Positions 1-4,995 of a DNA stretch of 5,278 nucleotides are shown in pieces. The notes under the pieces are model-generated. The model worked only from the letters and a program-made list of their open reading frames with translations, did not search any database and was not told where the DNA came from. Source of the DNA: Gammaproteobacteria bacterium (GTDB lineage: Bacteria > Pseudomonadota > Gammaproteobacteria > Pseudomonadales > Azotimanducaceae); the NCBI GenBank assembly GCA_002712135.1, contig PASO01000070.1:17649-22926 (forward strand), read 5' to 3'. Numbering within the stretch: the stretch's first letter is position 1; every line of letters begins with the position of its first letter. Position numbers and translations under genes: made by a program.

Positions 1-275
1 GATGACTTTTGCATGGCTAACACAACGTTCGTTAATGGCACATCCTCGCCTCTGTCATATGCTTCCCGAAGAGCCTTACTACTTTCCTGTGTAGCACTAA
101 CCTCGTTCAGCGCATTTCTGGCGATCTCTGTAAAACTTAAATCACTGGTTTCATTAACTCTCGTCTGTTCATTGGCTTTAGTATCATCAAGACGCAAAGC
201 ATCGAGACGCTCTCTATGCGATTCAATCTGATTGAGCAGCGAGGCAACAGAATTTTCATAATTTGCACGGACCAT
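1..275 (-). CDS. fliE: FliE, flagellar hook-basal body junction protein (3' end cut off by window edge)
   Basis: FliE is a small periplasmic protein exported by the flagellar type III apparatus; it joins the MS ring (FliF) to the proximal rod. About 91 codons are visible from ATG at 275-273. The second half carries the family pattern: a helix containing FTEIARNALNEVSATQESSK, then REAYDRGEDVPLTNVVLAMQ, matching the usual L..A...VN.TQ..A......GD...L..VM.AMQK block. FliE is usually slightly over 100 residues, so only the final helix is missing. The N-terminal third is charged and poorly conserved, which is normal. The start is supported by AAGGG 10 nt upstream, inside the TAAGGG that also contains the fleR stop codon. 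The gap to fleR is 13 nt, so the two genes are very probably co-transcribed and translationally coupled. fliF would be expected next, outside the window. Identity comes from motif and context. Confidence 0.9.
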   Translation of the reverse strand, partial: MVRANYENSVASLLNQIESHRERLDALRLDDTKANEQTRVNETSDLSFTEIARNALNEVSATQESSKALREAYDRGEDVPLTNVVLAMQKS

Positions 276-288
276 GATTACAATACCC

Positions 289-1710
289 TTAAGCCGTTCG
301 TCTCTTCGGCACTTCTACCCCGCGCTCTTTCATCCGCGCCATTTTGTAGCGCAGCGTTCTTTCACTAATACCAAGAACAGATGCAGCTTCCTTTCTGGTT
401 CTACAGGTACGGAGTGTTTCTGCGATAACCCGGAATTCGTTAGCATCCATCGCAGATTGCAGGTTTTTACCTTCTGATTGAGAAGATTGATTGCCCAAAG
501 GATAACGCTGGACAGGCTCTCTTATAATGTCACTTTCCGTATTCGAATGGTTCGCAACCATCAGTCGCGATGAGTCCTCGCCGAAGTCTATTACCTCATC
601 AAAGAAGAGGTGTGCTGCCTCGATAAAGTCATCATCAGATAACACGATCGCTCTCTGAATTACATTCTCGAGTTCCCGGACGTTTCCAGGCCACTCATAA
701 CCAAGGAGTTTTGCCGTTGCATCAGGGGTAAAGCGGTGCTCACGCACCCCGTTTCCATACTTAACTAGGAAAAAATTGGCCAGCGGTAATATATCGTCTC
801 GTCTTTCATTCAAACCTGGCACATTAATTCTGAACGTACTGATTCTGAAATATAAGTCTTCTCTGAAGCTACCAAGCTTAATCGATCTACCTAAGTCACG
901 ATTAGTGGCAGAGATGACACGTGCATTAACCGGCCTCGCGTCTGAATGCCCAACGGGTGTTATTTCTTTTTCCTGGATCGCGCGAAGCAGTTTCGCCTGG
1001 ATCTGCAAAGACAACTCCCCTATCTCATCCAGAAACAAGGTGCCTCCCTCTGCACGTTCAAAGAACCCGATAGTCGACTTCGCAGCTCCGGTAAATGCAC
1101 CTTTCGCATGTCCAAATAGCAAACTCTCAGCAAGAGATTCTGGCAATGCAGCGCAGTTGACCGGGACAAAGGGACCGTTTCTCCTGGGAGAGAAGTCATG
1201 GGTAAGCTTCGCCAGAACTTCCTTCCCCGACCCTGTAGGACCATTCATCAAAACCGTAACTTCCGATGAGCCCACTCGCTCGATCAATGCAAGCATATGT
1301 TGAGATACCTCATCAACAAATACATAAGAATCCGATTTCAGCAGAACTGACCGCGCTTTACGGGATATCTGTATCCACTTTTCCGGATCATCCTGCCCTT
1401 CGCACATAACCTCTTGCACTCCCAGACGGAGTGCTTCAACACCATCATCGATCTGATCTGGCAAGATTTTCAGTACTGGGAAAGCAGCTCCACCCATCGA
1501 TTTAAGAAAAACAATCAGTGCATCCGTTGAAGCGAAACTCTCAAGTGCAACATAAAGCAGAAAGGGAGTTTCAGGGACAGAGCCCTTGTCCAACGTATGC
1601 ACAGCAATATGGACCGGGGTCAAACCACACCGGTTCAAAGTTGTTGTCAGATCCAGATCAATGGGAATTAAGTCATCCCAAAGTATTTCTAAAGGTTGTT
1701 GTTCAAACAT
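289..1710 (-). CDS. fleR: FleR/FlrC-type sigma-54 enhancer-binding protein with degenerate receiver domain
   Basis: This AAA+ ATPase remodels sigma-54 RNA polymerase and would activate mid-class flagellar genes. Numbering is from ATG 1710 (473 aa). Residues about 5-120 form a receiver-like fold (strand EILWDD, then hydrophobic strands near 49-57 and 77-83), but the third strand, PFLLYVALE, has no aspartate at the phosphorylation site and no conserved lysine is visible later. The AAA+ domain has Walker A GPTGSGKE (157-164), GAFTGA (204-209), Walker B GGTLFLDE (222-229), sensor I SATNRD, SFREDLYFR with putative arginine fingers, and WPGNVREL (340-347). The C-terminal Fis-type helix-turn-helix (about 434-460) ends in RTLRYKMARM, the FleR/FlrC signature. 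Walker A has P where E is usual, and ESLLFGHAKG replaces the common ESELFGHEKG. A GTG at 1719 (476 aa) is an alternative start; ATG is preferred because GTGGA lies just upstream. A strong sigma-54 promoter precedes the gene and fliE follows it. fleS is not adjacent. Confidence 0.92.
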   Translation of the reverse strand: MFEQQPLEILWDDLIPIDLDLTTTLNRCGLTPVHIAVHTLDKGSVPETPFLLYVALESFASTDALIVFLKSMGGAAFPVLKILPDQIDDGVEALRLGVQEVMCEGQDDPEKWIQISRKARSVLLKSDSYVFVDEVSQHMLALIERVGSSEVTVLMNGPTGSGKEVLAKLTHDFSPRRNGPFVPVNCAALPESLAESLLFGHAKGAFTGAAKSTIGFFERAEGGTLFLDEIGELSLQIQAKLLRAIQEKEITPVGHSDARPVNARVISATNRDLGRSIKLGSFREDLYFRISTFRINVPGLNERRDDILPLANFFLVKYGNGVREHRFTPDATAKLLGYEWPGNVRELENVIQRAIVLSDDDFIEAAHLFFDEVIDFGEDSSRLMVANHSNTESDIIREPVQRYPLGNQSSQSEGKNLQSAMDANEFRVIAETLRTCRTRKEAASVLGISERTLRYKMARMKERGVEVPKRRTA

Positions 1711-1743
1711 TTTTTCCACGCCGTTTAACCGTGGAATAGATAA

Positions 1744-1759
1744 AGCAAGTAGCGTGCCA
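1744..1759 (-). promoter_or_regulatory. Sigma-54 (RpoN) promoter of the fleR-fliE operon
   Basis: Read on the minus strand the site is TGGCACGCTACTTGCT, a complete match to the RpoN consensus TGGCACG-N4-TTGCW, with the invariant GG and GC separated by exactly 10 nt. GC lies at 1746-1745, placing the start of transcription near 1733. That gives a leader of about 14 nt to GTG 1719 or 23 nt to ATG 1710. The promoter lies between the two activator genes, so the upstream FleQ-like protein is the obvious candidate activator; this last step is inference from the FleQ-to-fleSR hierarchy of Pseudomonas. Confidence 0.92.
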
Positions 1760-1832
1760 TTTATATTTAATTCATAAAAACAATGGCTTAGCGAAGCGGC
1801 GGCACAAAACCACCTTAAATATTGCCGAAATA

Positions 1833-1846
1833 GTCAATAATCCGAC
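1833..1846. promoter_or_regulatory. Possible FleQ box upstream of the fleR sigma-54 promoter
   Basis: The plus strand reads GTCAATAATCCGAC. Against the FleQ consensus reported for Pseudomonas aeruginosa, GTCANTAAATTGAC (quoted from memory), 10 of 13 specified positions match, including both outer GTC/GAC half-sites at correct spacing. It lies about 75-90 bp upstream of the fleR -24 element, a normal distance for an enhancer site. The gene product that would bind it ends only 14 bp away. The match is imperfect and was found by eye, so it is a candidate only. Confidence 0.4.
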
Positions 1847-1853
1847 AATTATT
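1836..1853. repeat. AT-rich inverted repeat just after the fleQ-like stop codon
   Basis: AATAAT (1836-1841) and ATTATT (1848-1853) form a 6-bp inverted repeat around a 6-nt spacer. An outer TTGCC (1822-1826) and GGCAA (1854-1858) pair adds an asymmetric second arm. On the minus strand it begins 6 nt after the fleQ-like TGA. The stem is AT-only and no U-run follows it, so it is not a convincing intrinsic terminator. It overlaps the candidate FleQ box and may simply reflect operator symmetry. Confidence 0.3.
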
Positions 1854-1859
1854 GGCAAC

Positions 1860-2891
1860 TCAGCTGAGCGAGTACTTCCTTATTCGCTCAATCAGCGTTG
1901 TACGCTGGACTTTGAGGATACGTGCACACATCGAAACATTACCATCGACCTCATCAAGCACTCTGCGTATCATCTCTTTCTCTAACGAATTTAGTGTCTC
2001 TTTTAAAGACAGATTCGAATCACCTATCGCTGATAGGCCTTTCGCTGACATAACAATTTCCATATAAGAGTCGTCGCCAACCATTTTCGGTCGATCATCG
2101 TCGACCTCACCAACCTGCTGATCAACTAAATGCTGTAAGCCTACAGGCAGCATCCTCTGTGGTATCAAATTCAAGCCGACCGATTCACCAGGAAACAAAA
2201 CAGAAATCCGCTGTATGAAATTAGACAGTTCCCTGATGTTTCCAGGCCAATCATAGTTCATGATGGCTCTGACAAAGCTATCTTCCAGCGCAACAGGATC
2301 ATTATCCTCACTGTATAACGATGAGAAATAGTCAATAAACTTAGGGATTTCTTCTATTCTTTCACGTAAGGGCGGCAAGTAGAGAGGAACGACATTCAAC
2401 CGGAAAAAAAGATCAGCCCTGAATTTTCCTTGGCTAATATGATCTTCAATGGAGCGATGGGTTGCTGAAATAACTCTAACATCTATCTCAACTGACGAGT
2501 TTGAACCTACCGGATCTACAACACGCTCTTGCACCACTCGCAACAACTTTACTTGCATTTCCAAAGGCATATCACCGATTTCATCCAAGAATAGCGTCCC
2601 ACCATTAGCTGCTACGATCTTACCCTGCCTGTCCGCAATCGCACCGGTAAATGCTCCCTTGACATGACCAAAGAGCTCGCTTTCCAACAGGTCTCTTGGA
2701 ATCGCTCCACAATTCACCGCAACGAAGGCCTTGCCAGACCGTTCAGACATCTCGTGGATTTGCCGAGCCAAGACTTCCTTACCCGAACCACTCTCCCCTT
2801 GAACAAAAATGCTGACATCAGTGGGGGCAATCTTCTTCATCAGTTCCAGAAGTTCCGCAGTAGCCTTGCCTTCTCCAAAAATAGGCTGCAT
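1860..2891 (-). CDS. fleQ: FleQ/FlrA-like sigma-54 activator lacking the N-terminal regulatory domain
   Basis: This is a 343-aa enhancer-binding protein that begins at its AAA+ core, the short architecture also seen in PspF. Numbering is from ATG 2891. Visible motifs are Walker A GESGSGKE (32-39), ESELFGHVKGAFTGA (70-84, containing the sigma-54 contact loop), Walker B GGTLFLDE (97-104), sensor I SATHR (142-146), KFRADLFFR (156-164) and sensor II WPGNIREL (215-222). The last about 45 residues form a Fis-type helix-turn-helix ending in RTTLIERIRKYSLS, which closely resembles the FleQ/FlrA C-terminus (RTTLVEKMRKYG). The SVLFPGE after sensor II also fits FleQ. FleQ normally carries about 130-140 extra N-terminal residues. 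An in-frame TGA two codons before TTG 2894 rules out an in-frame extension here. ATG is chosen over the adjacent TTG; a weak GAG lies 9 nt upstream. Position beside fleR and the flagellar genes supports the role; the precise orthology is inferred. Confidence 0.85.
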   Translation of the reverse strand: MQPIFGEGKATAELLELMKKIAPTDVSIFVQGESGSGKEVLARQIHEMSERSGKAFVAVNCGAIPRDLLESELFGHVKGAFTGAIADRQGKIVAANGGTLFLDEIGDMPLEMQVKLLRVVQERVVDPVGSNSSVEIDVRVISATHRSIEDHISQGKFRADLFFRLNVVPLYLPPLRERIEEIPKFIDYFSSLYSEDNDPVALEDSFVRAIMNYDWPGNIRELSNFIQRISVLFPGESVGLNLIPQRMLPVGLQHLVDQQVGEVDDDRPKMVGDDSYMEIVMSAKGLSAIGDSNLSLKETLNSLEKEMIRRVLDEVDGNVSMCARILKVQRTTLIERIRKYSLS

Positions 2892-2907
2892 CAAGGTTCA
2901 CTCATTC

Positions 2908-3051
2908 TCAATTTAACTTTTCACGAAAAAGCGGCAATTTGCCGTTAATTAATAACCCGGAGCGGCTACTTTCTGCCCGCATCGATTCTTGATTCACATA
3001 AGCCCCCCCTTCCTGTCTAGCCTCTATCGTAGCATCTGAAAAGCTCATCAT
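2908..3051 (-). CDS. Possible 47-aa leader ORF upstream of fleQ (uncertain)
   Basis: An open frame runs from tandem ATG ATG (3051-3046) to TGA (2910-2908), ending 16 nt before the fleQ-like ATG in a different frame. The product starts MMSFSDATIEARQEGG and ends LPLFREKLN; it is polar, has no membrane segment or cysteine, and is not a family I recognise. GGAG lies 18 nt upstream of the first ATG, too far for a normal ribosome binding site. The frame spans most of the fliD-fleQ intergenic region, contains the 13-bp palindrome, and its start codon touches the first base of the fliD sigma-54 promoter on the other strand. A stop-free run of this length occurs by chance quite often, so it is listed as a possibility only. 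Confidence 0.2.
   Translation of the reverse strand: MMSFSDATIEARQEGGAYVNQESMRAESSRSGLLINGKLPLFREKLN
2932..2944. promoter_or_regulatory. 13-bp perfect palindrome, possible operator upstream of fleQ
   Basis: CGGCAA-T-TTGCCG is an uninterrupted 6-bp inverted repeat around one central base, centred 47 bp upstream of the fleQ-like ATG and followed by the AT palindrome TTAATTAA (2945-2952 region). The symmetry and position suit a dimeric regulator acting on fleQ. The half-site TTGCCG recurs in the other two longer intergenic gaps, at 1822-1827 and 4849-4854. The binding protein is unknown. Confidence 0.35.
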
Positions 3052-3066
3052 GGCACGGTTAATGCT
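3051..3066 (+). promoter_or_regulatory. Sigma-54 (RpoN) promoter of fliD
   Basis: The site reads TGGCACGGTTAATGCT. It matches TGGCACG-N4-TTGCW at every position but one (A for the first T of the -12 element), and the GG-N10-GC spacing is exact. GC at 3064-3065 predicts a transcript start near 3077 and a leader of about 75 nt before fliD. fliD is a sigma-54/FleQ-dependent gene in polar-flagellated gammaproteobacteria, which fits. Confidence 0.88.
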
Positions 3067-3097
3067 TATCTCCTATGTCTCGGAACGAAAATTTTGC

Positions 3098-3124
3098 TAA
3101 AGTTCCCAAGAAAACGACCGACAG
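3098..3124 (+). promoter_or_regulatory. Candidate sigma-28 (FliA) promoter of fliD
   Basis: TAAAGTTC (3098-3105), an 11-nt spacer and ACCGACAG (3117-3124) resemble the FliA consensus TAAAGTTT-N11-GCCGATAA. The -35 matches 7 of 8 positions, the spacing is exact, and the -10 matches 5 of 8 and keeps the CCGA core. A start near 3131 would give a leader of about 20 nt that still includes the AGGA at 3134-3137. Together with the upstream sigma-54 site this suggests two-stage expression of fliD. The weak -10 keeps confidence moderate. Confidence 0.55.
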
Positions 3125-3151
3125 TATCCTTATAGGACCGAAATATTCAAC

Positions 3152-4525
3152 ATGGCCGGTATAGATTATATAAATGCATTAGGTGCTGGTGCCTCTTTCG
3201 ATACCAAATCTATCGTTGAGGCTCTCGTTCAAGCAGAGCGCGCTGGCGCCGAATCGCAGATCCAACGGAAAGTTGCAGTCACAGAAAGCAAGATTAGTGG
3301 AATTGGGGCTGCTGTTTCTATACTAGACATACTCAAGCAGGGGGCAGAGCTCCTTAACGACGCTAGAGACTTCAATACATTTGCTGTTCAAAACACTTCA
3401 GCTGGTGCTGTTAACGCAACTGCAAGTACCTCTGCGCGCGCAGGCACCAATAGCATCGCCGTAACCTCCCTGGCCAAAGAGCAAAGAAGTATTTCGAGCG
3501 GCTTTGATTCCAACACTCAAACATTAAACAACAACAATGCCATACAAATAGACATTACCGTCGATGGCAGTACCCAGACTTTAACGGTCGAATCGGCTAA
3601 TTTAGATGCGATTGCCACTGCGATTAATGAAGCTAACCTGGGATTAAATGCAGAAATCGTTAATACCGGCAGTGGGTCAAGCAGCTACCGACTACAACTT
3701 GTGGGTGAAGCAGGGTCATCGGAATCTTTCTCTGTTAGTTCGGACTTTAATGAACTTACTTTTGAGACGATACAGACTGCAACTGACGCAGAACTTACCG
3801 TCAATGGTGTCAACTTTATCCGTTCATCAAATCAAATATCTGACATAATTCAAGGCGTAACTCTGAATCTCATCGGCACGACGGATCAAACCGAAACGAT
3901 ATCGATCTCTAGGGACACAAGTTTAGCTAAAGGAAATATCATGTCCTTTATTGCCATGTTTAATGAAGCTTCCTCAGAGTTCAAAAACCTAACAGGTTCA
4001 GAGAACGACGGACCTTTGAGAGGAGATACTATCTTCCGGTCTATCGTCAATCAGCTCCGTAACATCATGGTCAGTGAGTCATCCTCTCCTGGAGAGAATA
4101 TTAACTCCCTTTCCAGTATGGGCATAAGCATCGATCGGTATGGTCAACTCCTCTATGATGAAGGCAAAATAGACGCCGCGCTGAATAAAAACTACGATGA
4201 AGTGATTGGACTCTTCAGTGCCAATATCAACGATCAATCGCGTTTTAGTTCTGATCCCGCTGGTATCGCTGGCGATATAAAGAATCTCATCGAACGCGTA
4301 ACTGCATCTGATGGCTATCTAAGCACGGCACAGGCCTCCCTCACCGAAAGTAACGCGGGCTACGAACAGGATTTGAAAGACATTGATGAACGAATGATCA
4401 AAGTAGAGGAACGCTATAACCGTCAATTCTTGGCCATGCAGACTATCATAGAAGAAATGAACAGCACGAAAGAAAGTTTAATCGCCTCCTTCGAAAACCT
4501 GCCCTTCAGCAACAAGAACGATTAA
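3152..4525 (+). CDS. fliD: FliD, flagellar filament cap protein (HAP2)
   Basis: FliD is exported through the flagellar channel and forms the cap at the filament tip, where it folds incoming flagellin. The 457-aa product has the usual length. The N-terminal domain (about 4-108) starts IDYINALGAGASFDTKSIVE and includes VEALVQAERAGAE, equivalent to the canonical G.GSGLD...IV..LV.AER block. A flagellin-IN/hook-type repeat spans about 130-190 (TVDGSTQTLTVES, AIATAINEAN, YRLQLVGEAGS). The C-terminal domain (about 214-445) includes LTVNGVNFIRSSNQISDIIQ, MGISIDRYGQLLYDE and NYDEVIGLFS. It ends in a coiled-coil-prone helix with DIDERMIKVEERYNRQFLAM and MNSTKESLIASFENLP, the typical FliD tail. There is no signal peptide or cysteine, as expected for a type III export substrate. 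The Shine-Dalgarno is weak: AGGA lies 14 nt before ATG, within a small TCCT/AGGA inverted repeat. No other ATG, GTG or TTG lies upstream in frame before the stop at 3098. Confidence 0.97.
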   Translation: MAGIDYINALGAGASFDTKSIVEALVQAERAGAESQIQRKVAVTESKISGIGAAVSILDILKQGAELLNDARDFNTFAVQNTSAGAVNATASTSARAGTNSIAVTSLAKEQRSISSGFDSNTQTLNNNNAIQIDITVDGSTQTLTVESANLDAIATAINEANLGLNAEIVNTGSGSSSYRLQLVGEAGSSESFSVSSDFNELTFETIQTATDAELTVNGVNFIRSSNQISDIIQGVTLNLIGTTDQTETISISRDTSLAKGNIMSFIAMFNEASSEFKNLTGSENDGPLRGDTIFRSIVNQLRNIMVSESSSPGENINSLSSMGISIDRYGQLLYDEGKIDAALNKNYDEVIGLFSANINDQSRFSSDPAGIAGDIKNLIERVTASDGYLSTAQASLTESNAGYEQDLKDIDERMIKVEERYNRQFLAMQTIIEEMNSTKESLIASFENLPFSNKND

Positions 4526-4539
4526 GATGCCTCATAGTA

Positions 4540-4554
4540 TAGAATGACGTTCTA
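4540..4554 (+). repeat. Small hairpin and three-codon minicistron directly before the small membrane gene
   Basis: TAGAA-TGACG-TTCTA is a 5-bp inverted repeat with a 5-nt loop ending at the base before ATG 4555, where a ribosome binding site would lie; none is visible. An ATG at 4544 opens a three-codon frame (ATG ACG TTC) whose TAA overlaps the gene's ATG as TAATG. This could couple translation to fliD, which ends 29 nt upstream, but such a short motif may be accidental. Confidence 0.25.
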
Positions 4555-4758
4555 ATGGCAGCTCAGCCTTGTAAAATTTGCAAACAAATTCGCTATTTCA
4601 TACTCGTAGCTGCTCCATTATTGGTACTAATAGCAGTCCGACCTGATGTCGCCGTGCCAACAATCCCTGTAGAAACTCTCTTCACAAACTTTATTGCAAT
4701 AACTTTCATCGCCGTCCTGTGTTACAGAATCTATAAAGACTACTTTAAGAAGAAGTAG
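4555..4758 (+). CDS. Small two-helix membrane protein of unknown function with N-terminal CxxC
   Basis: I do not recognise this 67-aa product. It begins MAAQPCKICKQIR, with a CxxC (C6, C9) next to basic residues. Two hydrophobic segments follow, about 14-28 (YFILVAAPLLVLIAV) and about 42-57 (LFTNFIAITFIAVLCY). Between them is a short loop with prolines and acidic residues, and the protein ends in the basic tail KDYFKKK. The positive-inside rule puts both ends in the cytoplasm and the loop in the periplasm. The gene starts 29 nt after fliD with no terminator between, so it is probably co-transcribed and occupies the place where fliS often sits. It is not FliS or FliT, which are soluble helical chaperones. 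ATG 4555 is the only plausible start, since an in-frame TAG lies at 4540-4542. No Shine-Dalgarno is evident. The clear amphiphilic pattern, two helices with basic ends, argues that it is genuinely coding. Confidence 0.65.
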   Translation: MAAQPCKICKQIRYFILVAAPLLVLIAVRPDVAVPTIPVETLFTNFIAITFIAVLCYRIYKDYFKKK

Positions 4759-4995
4759 CCCCCACTTAAAAATTCATTAATAGAGCAAAAACTCAACAGA
4801 TCTTTGGTCTTATCTGATACTCGGTGCATACGACAAATGCTTGCGTTATTGCCGAAAAGTGATGAGATTTCGCAAGAAAACTCTCTCGATTCGCCAAAAT
4901 TCAAGTCTTACAGTAAGCTGGTACCTAACAAAAGCTAATGTGTGAACAGGTGCAGTACTGCAGTTAATTAGAGGGTAATTGAAGATCTTAACATC
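4759..4995. other. Intergenic region before flaG, no clear promoter or terminator
   Basis: No RNA gene, GC-rich terminator or GG-N10-GC sigma-54 site is visible in these 237 bp. TTTAAG (4744-4749) and CTTAAA (4765-4770) make only a weak AT stem across the end of the preceding gene. The frame of that gene stays open after its TAG until TAA at 4936-4938, with an internal ATG at 4837 (33 codons); this is probably chance. GAGGG at 4971-4975 is 20 nt from the flaG ATG, too far for a normal ribosome binding site. A GCCGAAAA at 4851 resembles a FliA -10 but lacks a -35. Confidence 0.5.
4951..4962. promoter_or_regulatory. 12-bp perfect palindrome upstream of flaG
   Basis: TGCAGTACTGCA is fully self-complementary and lies 33 bp before the flaG ATG, a position suited to an operator or a transcript hairpin near the leader. 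No regulator is known to me for this sequence. It may be chance, but perfect 12-mers are uncommon in a gap this short. Confidence 0.3.

Noticed and set aside
13..477. Plus-strand open frames of 67-72 codons over fliE and the end of fleR
   Set aside because: They are shadows of the minus-strand genes, which carry clear family motifs.
776..1303. Plus-strand open frame of 175 codons
   Set aside because: It lies wholly antisense to the AAA+ core of the FleR-like gene, whose conserved motifs fix the coding strand; the product shows no family features.
1518..1777. Two plus-strand open frames of 63-73 codons
   Set aside because: Both are antisense to the start of the FleR-like gene and run through its sigma-54 promoter; no recognisable product.
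1836..1853. Intrinsic terminator after fleQ
   Set aside because: The stem is entirely A-T and no U-run follows on the minus strand.
2891..2931. LFRE at the end of the upstream small ORF as a remnant of the FleQ LFRS segment joined by a frameshift
   Set aside because: The distance from LFR to the AAA+ start is about 13 residues' worth of DNA instead of the one or two seen in FleQ, and the rest of the small ORF does not resemble the FleQ domain.
2892..2943. Sigma-70 promoter TTGCCG-N16-TAAATT for fleQ on the minus strand
   Set aside because: Each hexamer matches only 4 of 6 positions and the implied leader would be under 10 nt.
2449..2948. Plus-strand open frames antisense to the fleQ-like gene
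   Set aside because: Mirror images of the conserved AAA+ coding sequence with no independent evidence.
3648..3848. 66-codon frame inside fliD
   Set aside because: Out of frame with a clearly intact fliD and without features of its own.
4832..4858. FliA promoter for flaG based on GCCGAAAA at 4851
   Set aside because: The expected -35 position reads GACAAATG, only 3 of 8 matches to the consensus.
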